The notes: generated by a model not told the origin, from the letters alone. 64,000 bases of DNA from Flavobacterium poyangense (GCF_011751075.1 NZ_JAALLN010000012.1:62001-126000), one strand, 5' to 3'. Counted from the first letter of the stretch, positions 24,915 to 33,755 are shown. Translations and numbers: made by a program.

Positions 24915-25051
24915 AATAAAAAGCAAAGGGATTCCATAATAATAAACATTAAAACATCGTGCGCTTATTATTAAAGTGAATGCAAAGAATAAATAGAATT
25001 GTATTTTTTAGTAACAAGAAAATTCTTCGTATTCAATATTTTTTATAATTT

Positions 25052-25059
25052 TAGGTTTG
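25052..25059 (+). promoter_or_regulatory. -7 box of nnrD
   Basis: TAGGTTTG matches TAnnTTTG, 15 bases before the chosen ATG at 25074. Such a short leader is common in Flavobacteria and argues against the upstream ATG at 24999. Confidence 0.5.
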
Positions 25060-25073
25060 TAAAATTTTCCATA

Positions 25074-25919
25074 ATGAAAGTTCCGCTTCAGATAACCAAA
25101 CAAGAAATCCTAAGCTTTTATAAACCTCTGAATCCTTTAACTCATAAAGGCATTCAGGGGCATGCTATAATTATTGGAGGAAGTTATGGGAAAATTGGTG
25201 CGGCGGTTTTGGCTTCAAAAGCTTGTTTAAAAGCGGGTTGTGGACTGGTAACGGCTTTTACTCCAAAATGTGGTTATCAGATTATGCAAATTAGTAATCC
25301 GGAAGTGATGGTCATAACAGATGAAAATGAAAATTGCATTACCAAAATTAATTTTTCGTTAGTACCACAAGCAATCGGAATTGGTCCCGGAGTCGGACAG
25401 GAGCAGAGTACACAAATGGCACTTTTCGAATTTTTAAAGACTAATAAAAGCCCTTTGGTTCTTGATGCTGATGCTTTAAATATCTTATCAAGAAATAAAT
25501 CCTGGCTGGATCTTTTACCTGAAAACACTATTCTGACACCTCACCCGAAAGAACTCGAACGAATAGTAGGAAAGTGGAGCTCAGAGATTGATAAATTTGA
25601 AAAGACAATTGCTTTTTCGGAGTATTATAAAGTGATAATTGTAATGAAGGGGGCTCCTACTTTTATTATTAACCAAAATAAAATTTATCAAAATACAACT
25701 GGTAATGCCGCATTGGCTACTGCCGGAAGCGGGGATGTCTTAACAGGAATCATTACAAGCCTGTTAGCACAAGGCTATTTACCGGATCAAGCGGCAAGAC
25801 TTGGTGTTTTTATTCATGGATTAACAGCAGATATTGGAGTGCAAAAAACAGGTTATCAGTCTTTTATTGCGTCAGACATTATAAGGAACTTAGGAAGAGC
25901 ATTTATGTCTTTAGATTAG
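25074..25919 (+). CDS. nnrD: ADP-dependent NAD(P)H-hydrate dehydratase
   Basis: Repairs hydrated NAD(P)H (NADHX) by ADP-dependent dehydration. From 25074 it is 281 residues (MKVPLQITKQEILSFYKPLN) and contains only the ribokinase-like dehydratase domain; the YjeF epimerase domain found in fused NnrED proteins is missing and should be encoded elsewhere. Motifs: HAIIIGGSYGKIGAAVLAS, IGPGVGQ, PLVLDADALNIL, LTPHPKELERI, and the catalytic/phosphate motif TAGSGDVLTGII. All are intact. Confidence 0.92.
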   Translation: MKVPLQITKQEILSFYKPLNPLTHKGIQGHAIIIGGSYGKIGAAVLASKACLKAGCGLVTAFTPKCGYQIMQISNPEVMVITDENENCITKINFSLVPQAIGIGPGVGQEQSTQMALFEFLKTNKSPLVLDADALNILSRNKSWLDLLPENTILTPHPKELERIVGKWSSEIDKFEKTIAFSEYYKVIIVMKGAPTFIINQNKIYQNTTGNAALATAGSGDVLTGIITSLLAQGYLPDQAARLGVFIHGLTADIGVQKTGYQSFIASDIIRNLGRAFMSLD

Positions 25920-25928
25920 TTTTTTTGA

Positions 25929-26166
25929 TGGCTGTGAAATGTGAAATGTGAGATGTAAAATGTGACATGATAACCTGAAAAGGCATATGATTTATTTAGC
26001 AGATTTTCTTGCCTTCAGACGAAGCGATAGAATTTAGATGAATTGTTACTATATTTCACTGATCCGGAGTAACGATATGTTTGTAAAAGGTAAGATGTCA
26101 ATAAATTAAACAAAACTTATTGCTTTTCACATCTCACATCTCACAACCAACAACTTGAGTTAAATA
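25929..26166 (-). repeat. Fold-back repeat element, copy 2 (inverted relative to copy 1)
   Basis: Read on the minus strand it starts ATTTAACTCAAGTTGTTGG and follows the same order of blocks as 9796-10080: AATAAGTTTTGTTTAA, CAAACATAT, TGAAATA, AAGAAAATCTG and TTTTCAG. Its arms carry GTGAGATGTGAGATGTGAAA and, at the other end, CACATTTCACATTTCACAG, so it can also fold back. It lacks the outer AACTTGAATTAATT terminus of copy 1. Confidence 0.75.
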
Positions 26167-26281
26167 TTGCAATTTAAAGAGGTCGCAGACAAACTGATGA
26201 AGCAATTTTAAAAACTTGGAATTTTAAATTCGGAACGCTAAAATCAAAATTCGTAAGTTTGTATTCCAGTAAATACTGCTT

Positions 26282-27064
26282 ATGGAAAACAATTTCGATC
26301 TTAGAACGGTAAATGTTACACGTTATATTACACCTTTGCGCGAAGGCGGTTCTTTACCCGCTTTGGCAGAAGCCGATGACGATTTTAAATATGTATTAAA
26401 ATTTAAGGGCGCAGGGCATGGTGTAAAAGCCTTAATTGCCGAATTGGTTGGCGGTCAGATAGCGAAAGCTTTAAAATTGCAGCTTCCCGAACTGGTTTTC
26501 GCTCATCTTGACGAAGCATTTGGGAGAACAGAGGCTGACGAAGAAATTCAGGATCTGTTACAAGGAAGCCAAGGACTTAATCTGGCACTTCACTTCTTGT
26601 CGGGAGCCATTACTTTTGATCCCGTTGTGACTACTGTAGATGCTAAACTGGCTTCCCAAATCGTGTGGCTTGACGCTTATATCACCAATGTTGATCGTAC
26701 TTTTAAAAACACCAATATGTTAATCTGGCATAAAGAACTATGGCTTATTGATCATGGTGCCTGTCTGTATTTTCATCATTCCTGGAACAATTGGGAACAA
26801 CATGCTAAAAGTCCGTTTGCGCTGATAAAAGATCATGTTTTGTTGCCTCAGGCTTCTCTTTTGAAAGAAGTTGATGCTGAATTTAAAGCGCTTTTGACTC
26901 CTGAAATTCTGGAGGAAATTACCAATACAATTCCATTAGAATGGTTGCAATGGGAAGATACTGACGAAACTCCTGAAGCTTTGCGAAACGTGTATCTTCA
27001 GTTTCTGAAAACGAGATTAAATCATTCCGAGAACTTTGTAAACCAGGCCCAAAATGCAAGATAA
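26282..27064 (+). CDS. HipA-like kinase (HipA_2 type)
   Basis: 260-residue single-domain protein of the HipA_2 group, distant from the HipA toxin kinase and PI3/4-kinase-like folds. An N-terminal strand carries a Lys that could bind ATP (YVLKFKGAGHGVKALIAELV), and the catalytic region reads TNVDRTFKNTNML, followed by WLIDHGACLYF: Asp in NxDR, Asn in NTN, and the metal-binding Asp of DHG. The HipA-type N-terminal extension and DNA-binding partner HipB are absent. It overlaps the next gene by 11 bases, so the two are translated together. Whether it phosphorylates a protein, a lipid or a tRNA synthetase is unknown. Confidence 0.82.
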   Translation: MENNFDLRTVNVTRYITPLREGGSLPALAEADDDFKYVLKFKGAGHGVKALIAELVGGQIAKALKLQLPELVFAHLDEAFGRTEADEEIQDLLQGSQGLNLALHFLSGAITFDPVVTTVDAKLASQIVWLDAYITNVDRTFKNTNMLIWHKELWLIDHGACLYFHHSWNNWEQHAKSPFALIKDHVLLPQASLLKEVDAEFKALLTPEILEEITNTIPLEWLQWEDTDETPEALRNVYLQFLKTRLNHSENFVNQAQNAR

Positions 27065-27437
27065 TCACTTATATGAGTATGCCGTAATTCGTGTGGTACC
27101 AAGAGTAGAACGCGAAGAATTCCTAAACATCGGAATCATTTTGTTTTGCAAAAAAGCCAAATTTATAAAAGTACTTTTTCATCTTAATAAAGAAAGAATA
27201 CAAGCTCTTTCTGCGGATTTTGATATCGAACAGTTAGAATGTAATTTGACCTCATTAGAGAAAATTGTAAAAGGAGTCAAAGACGGTGGACCAATAGCCC
27301 AATTTGATATTCCTGAACGCTTTAGATGGTTAACAGCGATAAGAAGTTCGGCAATTCAAACCTCAAGACCGCATCCGGGCTTGTGTAGAGATTTAGAGAA
27401 GACTATTGAGAGATTGTTTGAGGAGTTAGTTCTTTAG
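27054..27437 (+). CDS. DUF3037 family protein
   Basis: 127-residue protein of the DUF3037 family. The start is YEYAVIRVVPRVEREEFLNIG, typical of the family, followed by a cysteine-containing strand (IILFCKK) and a C-terminal PHPGLCRDLEKTIERLF with the conserved Cys. DUF3037 proteins are repeatedly encoded next to HipA_2 kinases. The 11 base overlap suggests translational coupling and a shared complex; a role as kinase inhibitor or adaptor is inference only. No enzymatic motif is evident. Confidence 0.85.
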   Translation: MQDNHLYEYAVIRVVPRVEREEFLNIGIILFCKKAKFIKVLFHLNKERIQALSADFDIEQLECNLTSLEKIVKGVKDGGPIAQFDIPERFRWLTAIRSSAIQTSRPHPGLCRDLEKTIERLFEELVL

Positions 27438-27515
27438 AAGAAGGTGCAAAGGTACAGAGGTTCACAGTGATCAAGTTTTTTTCTGAAATAAAAGTAGTTT
27501 TGCCAAGTCACGGGA

Positions 27516-28064
27516 TTAAAAATCTAATATCCCATACAGGCATTCATTGGAAAATTGAAGCGTTATATTTTCCTTTTTTTGATTTTCAATGAGCAATAAA
27601 TCATAAGGTTTTAAGGCGTATGGCTTCTCATTGATTTTTAGAACTGTTGTATCTAAAGAAAATAAAAATACTATTTGAGCATTACAATCTTGGTCACCAT
27701 TCGCTAATTTCAGTTTGTGATTACGTATTTTTTCAGAAACCATCCAGTTAAAATCCATGCCTTTTGTATAAGAAGTCACTTCGTCATCCGAACTAAATTC
27801 CATGATTTCATGCTTCTTATATACCTTATTTTCTTTATTCACCTCAATATCTAATAGGTTATCGAGCATCACCAAATAACGGTGATAGCCTTTAAATTTG
27901 GTGAATGCGGAAGGTTCTTGCTCTATTGTGGCACTGCTGATTCTGAATACAAAATCTCTATCGCTATAACTTGCGGTTTTCGGATATATCATATACTCAT
28001 ATGTCAATCCACTACTCCAAATTGAGGCTGTACTATTTTCTTTAGGTAAAAGATGTATGTTCAT
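27516..28064 (-). CDS. HutD/Ves family protein
   Basis: 182-residue cupin-like protein with the HutD/Ves pattern: WSSGLTYEYMIYP near the start, DRDFVFRISSATIEQEPSAF, then FKGYHRYLVMLDN. In proteobacteria hutD lies in histidine-utilisation operons, and its biochemical role is unclear. In this window hutH lies 16 kb away and not in an operon with it. It shares orientation with a GNAT gene 38 bases upstream, so the two may form a small operon. Confidence 0.82.
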   Translation of the reverse strand: MNIHLLPKENSTASIWSSGLTYEYMIYPKTASYSDRDFVFRISSATIEQEPSAFTKFKGYHRYLVMLDNLLDIEVNKENKVYKKHEIMEFSSDDEVTSYTKGMDFNWMVSEKIRNHKLKLANGDQDCNAQIVFLFSLDTTVLKINEKPYALKPYDLLLIENQKKENITLQFSNECLYGILDF

Positions 28065-28102
28065 TTTTTATTATTAGGAATAAGAAATTATCGATGTTCT
28101 CT

Positions 28103-28609
28103 CTAAATTTTTTTCTCTAAAAATATAAATTCCAAAGGTTCTTCAGAAATTGTAACGTGAATTTCACTTTCCGGAAAAGCTTCTCTTTCGCCTGTGTCTA
28201 TGTATCCATGGCGTTTGTACCAGGCAATTAATTCTTCACGTACTGAAATTACGGTCATAATAATTGAAGACAAGCCTAAAGACTTAGCATGATTTTCAGC
28301 TTCGGCCAACATCTTTTTGCCAATTCCGCTGTTTTGTAATTCAGGAGAGACGGTTAACATTCCTAAATACAATTGCTGTTCTTTTTTTACGAGTAAAACA
28401 GAGCCGATGATCCTATCGTTCTCTGTAAATTTCAGAATCGTATTTTTTGGATTGTTAATGATTTCCCCCAATTCGGATTCGTTGGTTCTTTTTCCTTCTA
28501 AAAGATTAGCTTCTGTTGTCCAGCCTTTTTTAGAGGATTCGCCTCTGTAAGCTGAATTGATTAGTAGGTTTAATGCAGGAATGTCTGCTATTGTTGCTTT
28601 TGTGATCAT
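28103..28609 (-). CDS. GNAT family N-acetyltransferase
   Basis: 168-residue acetyltransferase. Acetyl-CoA binding motif A is visible as LTVSPELQNSGIGKKMLAEAE (Q-x-x-G-x-G pattern), followed by a beta-alpha segment (SIIMTVISVREELIAWYKRHGYID) typical of the C-terminal half. The substrate cannot be predicted. It lies upstream of the HutD-like gene on the same strand with a 38-base spacer. Confidence 0.88.
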   Translation of the reverse strand: MITKATIADIPALNLLINSAYRGESSKKGWTTEANLLEGKRTNESELGEIINNPKNTILKFTENDRIIGSVLLVKKEQQLYLGMLTVSPELQNSGIGKKMLAEAENHAKSLGLSSIIMTVISVREELIAWYKRHGYIDTGEREAFPESEIHVTISEEPLEFIFLEKKI

Positions 28610-28707
28610 TGAGAATGGTACTAAATTTTAAAAGTCAAAGAGTCTGCAGCCTGGGCTGGAGAAACAAAAGTAAAAAATTTAGAAATGGCTTTAATCAGAA
28701 ACGTGTT

Positions 28708-28770
28708 GATTTTGGCTAAAGTCTTGTTGACATTCATCTATTGACCTCCAACTAAAGTTGGAGACAATTG
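28708..28770 (+). repeat. CTCCAACT-AGTTGGAG dispersed repeat, copy 1
   Basis: GATTTTGGCTAAAGTCTTGT ... CCTCCAACTAAAGTTGGAG ... CAATTG. It shares its whole 63-base layout with 30021-30083, and its palindromic end with 31693-31722. The surrounding gap (28610-28995) otherwise holds only the promoter of the next gene. Confidence 0.75.
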
Positions 28771-28941
28771 GAAAAGAAATATATAAGCTGTTGGCTAACA
28801 TTGTTTTAAGTGGGATGAAGCGAAAACCGGATTTCGTTTAGTCGCAAAAAGGATTGAACAGCCTCTAAAAGTGGAATTATTTGCAAAATAAAAAAGTAAA
28901 AAACTTGAATTTTATGTAATGATTTTTAGTAATATAAGTTT

Positions 28942-28949
28942 TATGTTTG
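28942..28949 (+). promoter_or_regulatory. -7 box of the lipoprotein gene
   Basis: TATGTTTG, an exact TAnnTTTG match, 46 bases before the ATG at 28996. Confidence 0.45.
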
Positions 28950-28995
28950 CGGCTGTTTAAAAACAACCATTGCCCTAATTTAAAATACCAAAAAC

Positions 28996-29928
28996 ATGAG
29001 ATTTTTAAAATTACCATTTATTTTTCCATTTCTAATTTTATCGACTATTACTTCTTGTTCTTCTGATACAGATTCGCCTTCGACTCCTGATCCTGTGCTC
29101 CCTGAAGTCGTTAATCCTGCAAATGAAAAATTAGTTTCTGTTGTTTATCCGTTTAGCAGTAATATTCCTTACATGATGGATAAACAAGATTTTGAATATG
29201 ATAATTTAAAAAGAATCAGCAAAATTGCACTTGGTGGTTTTGTACATGGGATAACCTATGTGAACCCGGATTTAATAGAGATTAATTTATTGGATGATCC
29301 TATTGAAGGAATAAAAATGCAATCAAAAAAAACAATCACTTTGAAAGATGGAAATGTTGTATTGATTGTTGATAGAAAATTTGATGTATATGCAGCTGCT
29401 AATGAAGTTCGCAATTCACAAACAGATTCTACACTATTTAGTTATACTAATAAATACCTTTCGAAGGTTCAGTTTTATCGCAAATCGGTTAACTGGGGAA
29501 ATTCTTATAGTTTAAATAAACAAGTAGATTTTCAGCAGGTTAATGGAAATATTACTCAGGCCAAAATAACGGAAGTGAAGTCAGGAATAGGAACTGTGGT
29601 TAATTATACTCATGATGCCAGTCCATACATGAATATGGGGGATATGGTATATGAAACGCCTTTGTACTATGGTAGTGTTGAAGGGTTACATATTTTCTTT
29701 AAGGATAAACTAGGTAAAAATAATGTCAACAATATAACTAAAGCGGAATTATCATATGAGAAATCCTTACCGGGTTATTTTGCTTACAAAACGATTAATT
29801 TCAGTAGAAATGTTGATAAACATGGCAGGTTAACTGAAATTTTGTTGTCAGGAACAACGATTAAAGACATTAACGAAACTCCTGCAGGAAATTTCATTAA
29901 TGAAAAAATGAGTTTTATTTACAAATAG
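28996..29928 (+). CDS. Hypothetical lipoprotein
   Basis: 310-residue protein with a type II signal peptide (residues 1-20; lipobox ITSC, Cys21) followed by a Ser/Asp/Pro-rich linker (SSDTDSPSTPDPVLP), the usual layout of surface lipoproteins in Bacteroidota. The remainder is beta-rich, with YD-repeat-like phrases such as EYDNLKRISKIALGG and RNVDKHGRLTEILLSG, so it may form a strand-rich shell related to RHS/DUF4595-like proteins. No catalytic motif is seen. Function unknown. A strong terminator follows. Confidence 0.75.
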   Translation: MRFLKLPFIFPFLILSTITSCSSDTDSPSTPDPVLPEVVNPANEKLVSVVYPFSSNIPYMMDKQDFEYDNLKRISKIALGGFVHGITYVNPDLIEINLLDDPIEGIKMQSKKTITLKDGNVVLIVDRKFDVYAAANEVRNSQTDSTLFSYTNKYLSKVQFYRKSVNWGNSYSLNKQVDFQQVNGNITQAKITEVKSGIGTVVNYTHDASPYMNMGDMVYETPLYYGSVEGLHIFFKDKLGKNNVNNITKAELSYEKSLPGYFAYKTINFSRNVDKHGRLTEILLSGTTIKDINETPAGNFINEKMSFIYK

Positions 29929-29959
29929 AAACAGATACAAAAAATATATTTTTGAATGT

Positions 29960-30002
29960 AAGTCTTATATGTTTTGGTTTTCTAAAACGTATAAGACTTT
30001 TA
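29960..30002 (+). terminator. Terminator after the lipoprotein gene
   Basis: AAGTCTTATATGTTTT and AAAACGTATAAGACTT pair over 16 bp with one mismatch and end in a T run, about 30 bases after the stop. Confidence 0.88.
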
Positions 30003-30020
30003 CTTTTGTAAAAATGATCT

Positions 30021-30083
30021 GATTTTGGCTAAAGCCTTGTTGCCATTCATCCATTAACCTCCAACTAAAGCTGGAGGCAATTG
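30021..30083 (+). repeat. CTCCAACT-AGTTGGAG dispersed repeat, copy 2
   Basis: GATTTTGGCTAAAGCCTTGT ... CCTCCAACTAAAGCTGGAGG ... CAATTG. It is the near-identical partner of 28708-28770 and sits between convergent genes. Confidence 0.8.
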
Positions 30084-30098
30084 TAAATAATGAGAATT

Positions 30099-31571
30099 TT
30101 ATTTATAATGCAGATAAAATTTATTGTTGAAAATCTCTTTCGGATCATATTTTCTTTTGAATCGAAAAAAAGCATCAGCTTGTGGATATGCTTTTCTCAT
30201 TTTTTCTTTATCAATGTGTAATCGGTACGGCAGATAAAAAGTTCCCTTATTTTTTAAGGTGATATCAACTAAATCATTCGTTAAAGCCCTCATTTGATTT
30301 TCCTGTTGCTCTGTTTTTTTCTGATTGAATAAAAACACAAAGCCAAACACATTTTCTCCCGCATAATTCATGAAACTATCATTGTCTTTGTAAACACCAC
30401 GAATTGTAATATTAATTAAATCAATATTTGATTTTTCTAAAATAGGTTTCATTTCTTTAAGGAACTGATTAAAATTTCTCTCCGGAATAAAATACTCCTG
30501 CAGAATATCTGTTGAATTTGGATCCTTATTTTCGATTAATGACACATGATCATTTAATAATTCGTTTCGGGAGAAAATTTCATTTCTTGTAACCCTATTC
30601 ATTTCAGTTTCCAGATCCCAACGGAGTCTTTTACCATATTCACTGTTTACGGTACTTCTAAAGACCAATCGTTTGGTTTCCGCATTATTCTTATTTTGCT
30701 GTTGTAAGTGTAAAGGTTTGTCTTTTACTCTTTCGAAAAAGTTTAAAGTAGCATCCTCCAAAAAGTGTTTTTTAGAGATTCTTAATCTTCCAAAGACAAG
30801 CTCCACATTTGGATTCTCAGATACATATTTCTTATAATTTGAGACATAATTTTCTGCACTCAGCCGAACGTATTTAAACCGTAATGAGGAGTTAGTTACA
30901 ACTTGAAGTTTTACATCCAGAATAATCCCGAAAAGACCATAACCGCCAATAACCAGTTTAAACAATTCCTGATTTTCGATTCTGCTACAGTTAAGGATTT
31001 TACCTTGATAATTCAGGAGTGTAAAAGAAACAATACTGGACGAAATAGGAGGAGAGTCCTTTTGCCAGCCATGGCCGTTGACACTCATAGAACCCCCAAT
31101 CGAAAAAGAACTGAAGGCTTGCATTACCGCAATCGATCTGTCGTATTGATCTAAATATTCGATAGCATCCTGCCATAGTGCACCGGAACCAATAGTTAGA
31201 ATATTAGTTGTCGAATCTAATTCCATATGTTTGTATGGAAGCATATTTATTTCAATCCCATCAGGGTAAATACTGTGTCCACCCATGCTGTGTTGTGCGC
31301 CGGCAACAGCAATTTTTAGATTATTCTGTTGCGCATACTTTAATATCTTTTGAAGTTGCCCTACTATTGAATCTTTATTATTAGGTACCTTAAGGATTGT
31401 ATCGACTTTTGTTAGATTAAGCTTACTAGCATCGTTTGTATAACCTTGTGGAATTTCGGTTTTATGGTCGGTTTCATTCCATTTTGTTTTTAATACATGA
31501 ATAATGGGAACCGATATGAAAATAACGGTTAATAGAATTAATAGTAAAAGATAGAAATGTTTTTTCTTCAT
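30099..31571 (-). CDS. Membrane-anchored FAD-binding oxidoreductase (sugar-lactone oxidase-like)
   Basis: 490-residue flavoprotein with an N-terminal membrane anchor (residues 4-25). The FAD domain of the PCMH/vanillyl-alcohol oxidase fold shows LKIAVAGAQHSMGGHSIYPD, where His is in the usual flavin-contact position, and GGSMSVNGHGWQKDS. The C-terminus ends FRFKRKYDPKEIFNNKFYLH, as in lactone oxidases (FAD-linked oxidases acting on sugar alcohols or aldonolactones). The exact substrate is unknown. It is flanked by two copies of the CTCCAACT repeat. Confidence 0.85.
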   Translation of the reverse strand: MKKKHFYLLLLILLTVIFISVPIIHVLKTKWNETDHKTEIPQGYTNDASKLNLTKVDTILKVPNNKDSIVGQLQKILKYAQQNNLKIAVAGAQHSMGGHSIYPDGIEINMLPYKHMELDSTTNILTIGSGALWQDAIEYLDQYDRSIAVMQAFSSFSIGGSMSVNGHGWQKDSPPISSSIVSFTLLNYQGKILNCSRIENQELFKLVIGGYGLFGIILDVKLQVVTNSSLRFKYVRLSAENYVSNYKKYVSENPNVELVFGRLRISKKHFLEDATLNFFERVKDKPLHLQQQNKNNAETKRLVFRSTVNSEYGKRLRWDLETEMNRVTRNEIFSRNELLNDHVSLIENKDPNSTDILQEYFIPERNFNQFLKEMKPILEKSNIDLINITIRGVYKDNDSFMNYAGENVFGFVFLFNQKKTEQQENQMRALTNDLVDITLKNKGTFYLPYRLHIDKEKMRKAYPQADAFFRFKRKYDPKEIFNNKFYLHYK

Positions 31572-31624
31572 TATTGAGCCTTTGGAAGTGTTTTTTTTAA
31601 TATTTTACAAATTAAATTTAAGTT

Positions 31625-31660
31625 GGAAAGCGTGCTAGCGGGACGCTCGTGCTAGCGTGG
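31625..31660. repeat. Local GTGCTAGCG direct repeat
   Basis: GCGTGCTAGCGGGACGCTCG is followed immediately by TGCTAGCGTGGC. The two GTGCTAGCG units lie 18 bases apart around a GGGACGCTC centre. It may be a further small intergenic element. Confidence 0.4.
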
Positions 31661-31692
31661 CTTAAGCTTTATGGGCCAGATTTAATAAATTG

Positions 31693-31722
31693 AATTGCCT
31701 CCAACTTTAGTTGGAGGCAATT
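31693..31722. repeat. CTCCAACT-AGTTGGAG dispersed repeat, copy 3, perfect palindrome
   Basis: 30-base perfect palindrome centred on CCTCCAACTTTAGTTGGAGG, with AATTG/CAATT outer ends. It lies just downstream of the S10 peptidase stop and may end its transcript. Confidence 0.8.
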
Positions 31723-31753
31723 GAAAAAAGAAATTTAGAATCAGCTATTCAAT

Positions 31754-33283
31754 TTAATATTTTGCAGCTTCTCCGGCCTTAGGCAATGATTGTTTTATGA
31801 ATGTTCTGATATCTTCATTTGCGGTCTCTAAATCGGCTTTTCTTAAATACATCATATGACCGCTTCTATAACCTTTCCATGACATTCTATTAGTAAGTTT
31901 TCCACTTGGATCCAGTTGCCATAAATTGTATTTAGAATTAAAGTAGTCACAGGCACCGTCATAGTAGCCTGATTGCACCATTATGTGTAAATACGGATTT
32001 TGTGCCATGGCCTGTCTCAGGTTTTCGCCTGTTTTATTATTGGATTTGTCCCAAGGATGCACGGAACCAAACATATTGTATTTAAAGTCGGTTTTGTAAT
32101 TGAGATTATTGCGTACATACATATTGATGGCAGGCGTAAACGAATGCAGCCAGGAAGTTAGCTCCGCATTAAAGTCAGGACTTTCACCGGAGGCTTTGCG
32201 GTCAATTCCTTTATATCTGGAATCAAGTCTTCCTACCGTATATCCTTTGTCTCTTAACAGTTCTTTCCAAAAATAATCAAGGGGAACGTCTAAGTTGTTT
32301 TCCAGTATAACTTTCTCCGAAATACCAGAATAGTGTGCCATTTTAGAGGCAATTTCTTTTCTTTTTTGTTCTTCCAAAAATCCTCCTTTGCTCATGGCAG
32401 GAAGAAGTTCGTTTATGGTAAAATTTTCAACCTCGGGTAGCATATCGGTTAAATCTTTGTTTTGCAGATCGGAAGTAAGCATTTTGTGATACCAGGCAGT
32501 AGCTGCAAAATAAGGTAATTTAAGAGCCGCATCAGAAACAACGCCACGAGTTATTCCCAAATCAGTTGGAGATACCAAAATCACTCCGTTAAGATACATC
32601 CATTGATTGTTTTGCAATTGAAGTGCTAATCCCGAAACGCGGGTAGTACCATAACTTTCGCCTATCAGGTATTTAGGGGAAGCCCAGCGATTAGAGCGGG
32701 TTACAAAACCATTGATCCAATCGGCCAAATATTTAATGTCGGCATTTACGCCAAAGAATTTTGTAGTGGGTATTTCTTTATTTACAGGTCTTGAATAAGC
32801 GGTATTGACAGGGTTTACAAAAACGATATCCGCAACATCCAGAATCGAATATGGATTTTCTTTTATCCCGTAAGGCTGCAAAGGGTATCCTTCATCATCA
32901 ATATTCAACAAACTTGGTCCCGTGTAAGCAATCTGCATCCAAACCGAAGCAGAGCCCGGACCACCATTAAAGGAAATAACCAGAGGACGTGAAGCACGAT
33001 CTTTTACGTCAGAACGCTCATAATAAGTGTAGAATAATCCGGCAATTGCTTTTCCGTCTTCGTCCCAGACGGGCATAGTACCTGTTGTTGCTTTATAAGG
33101 AACTTTCTGTCCTTTTATGGTAGTAATATGATTCGTGATAACTTGAGAATCGGGATTGAAAGTAAGATTAGCAACAGAACTTTCTTCTTTTGCAGGAGGC
33201 GTAGAAGAGGTTTTTGATTTTGATTCCTGAGCATAGGAAGTAAAAAAACTGACTAAGAGGAATGAGAGTATTGCTTTTTTCAT
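31754..33283 (-). CDS. Exported S10 family serine carboxypeptidase
   Basis: Carboxypeptidase Y-type alpha/beta hydrolase, 509 residues from 33283. The start was chosen because MKKAILSFLLVSFFTSYAQE is a signal peptide; the frame open to 33322 adds 13 unlikely residues. The oxyanion region reads VISFNGGPGSASVWMQ, the nucleophile Ser is in GESYGTTR, and the Asp (GYYDGACDY) and His (RSGHMMYLRK) regions are present. It would remove C-terminal residues from peptides in the periplasm or outside the cell. A Ser/Lys/Thr/Pro-rich linker follows the signal peptide. Confidence 0.9.
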   Translation of the reverse strand: MKKAILSFLLVSFFTSYAQESKSKTSSTPPAKEESSVANLTFNPDSQVITNHITTIKGQKVPYKATTGTMPVWDEDGKAIAGLFYTYYERSDVKDRASRPLVISFNGGPGSASVWMQIAYTGPSLLNIDDEGYPLQPYGIKENPYSILDVADIVFVNPVNTAYSRPVNKEIPTTKFFGVNADIKYLADWINGFVTRSNRWASPKYLIGESYGTTRVSGLALQLQNNQWMYLNGVILVSPTDLGITRGVVSDAALKLPYFAATAWYHKMLTSDLQNKDLTDMLPEVENFTINELLPAMSKGGFLEEQKRKEIASKMAHYSGISEKVILENNLDVPLDYFWKELLRDKGYTVGRLDSRYKGIDRKASGESPDFNAELTSWLHSFTPAINMYVRNNLNYKTDFKYNMFGSVHPWDKSNNKTGENLRQAMAQNPYLHIMVQSGYYDGACDYFNSKYNLWQLDPSGKLTNRMSWKGYRSGHMMYLRKADLETANEDIRTFIKQSLPKAGEAAKY

Positions 33284-33416
33284 AGAAATAGAGGGGGTGT
33301 TGTTTTGATGATGAAATTTCAATGGTTTAATTAAGTTGTTTTTATTATAGTTTTTAAAGATATAAAAAATTAGTCATCATCTTATTTTTAACTGATCCCT
33401 CTCGCAATTATTATCT

Positions 33417-33686
33417 CTATTCTGAACGATTAAGTTTGTTTACATCGAAATCAAAGTCAAATAAATCTTTTGCACTAATATTCAATGCTTTCATCAATTC
33501 GAGTAACGTCTCTAAAGTTAAATTAATCTCTCCCTTTTCAATTTTACTAATATAACTATGATCAAGATCACAATTTTGCGCAAGTTCCCTGTAGCTCAGC
33601 TTTTTTTTCTTTCTATTATCCTCTAAGTTTTTACCAAATAGTAATAAAAAACTATCTTTTATTTCTTCATTTATCATAATCAACAT
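33417..33686 (-). CDS. XRE family transcriptional regulator
   Basis: 89-residue DNA-binding protein with one helix-turn-helix: LSYRELAQNCDLDHSYISKIEKG spans helices 2 and 3, with the Xre-type ending ISKIEKGEINLTLETLLELM split over two helices. There is no effector domain. It is transcribed divergently from a RadC-like gene, with an 18 base perfect palindrome 36 bases upstream of its start, a likely autoregulatory operator. It borders the three-gene ABC-type operon and may mark the edge of an accessory island. Confidence 0.9.
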   Translation of the reverse strand: MLIMINEEIKDSFLLLFGKNLEDNRKKKKLSYRELAQNCDLDHSYISKIEKGEINLTLETLLELMKALNISAKDLFDFDFDVNKLNRSE

Positions 33687-33721
33687 TTTTAAGCAATTTG
33701 GATATTACAAATAAGAAATTC

Positions 33722-33739
33722 GTGGTATTATAATACCAC
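33722..33739. promoter_or_regulatory. Perfect 18 bp palindrome, likely operator of the XRE regulator
   Basis: GTGGTATTATAATACCAC is a perfect dyad between the divergent XRE and RadC-like genes. It ends 17 bases before the TAnnTTTG box at 33756, so it covers the -33 zone of the rightward promoter and could block it. Confidence 0.7.
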
Positions 33740-33755
33740 AAATGATTTTTTTTAC

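Noticed and set aside
28610..33416. Composite transposon bounded by the CTCCAACT repeats
   Set aside because: Repeats are short, there is no transposase or integrase, and a third copy lies at a gene end like a terminator. The genes between are ordinary.
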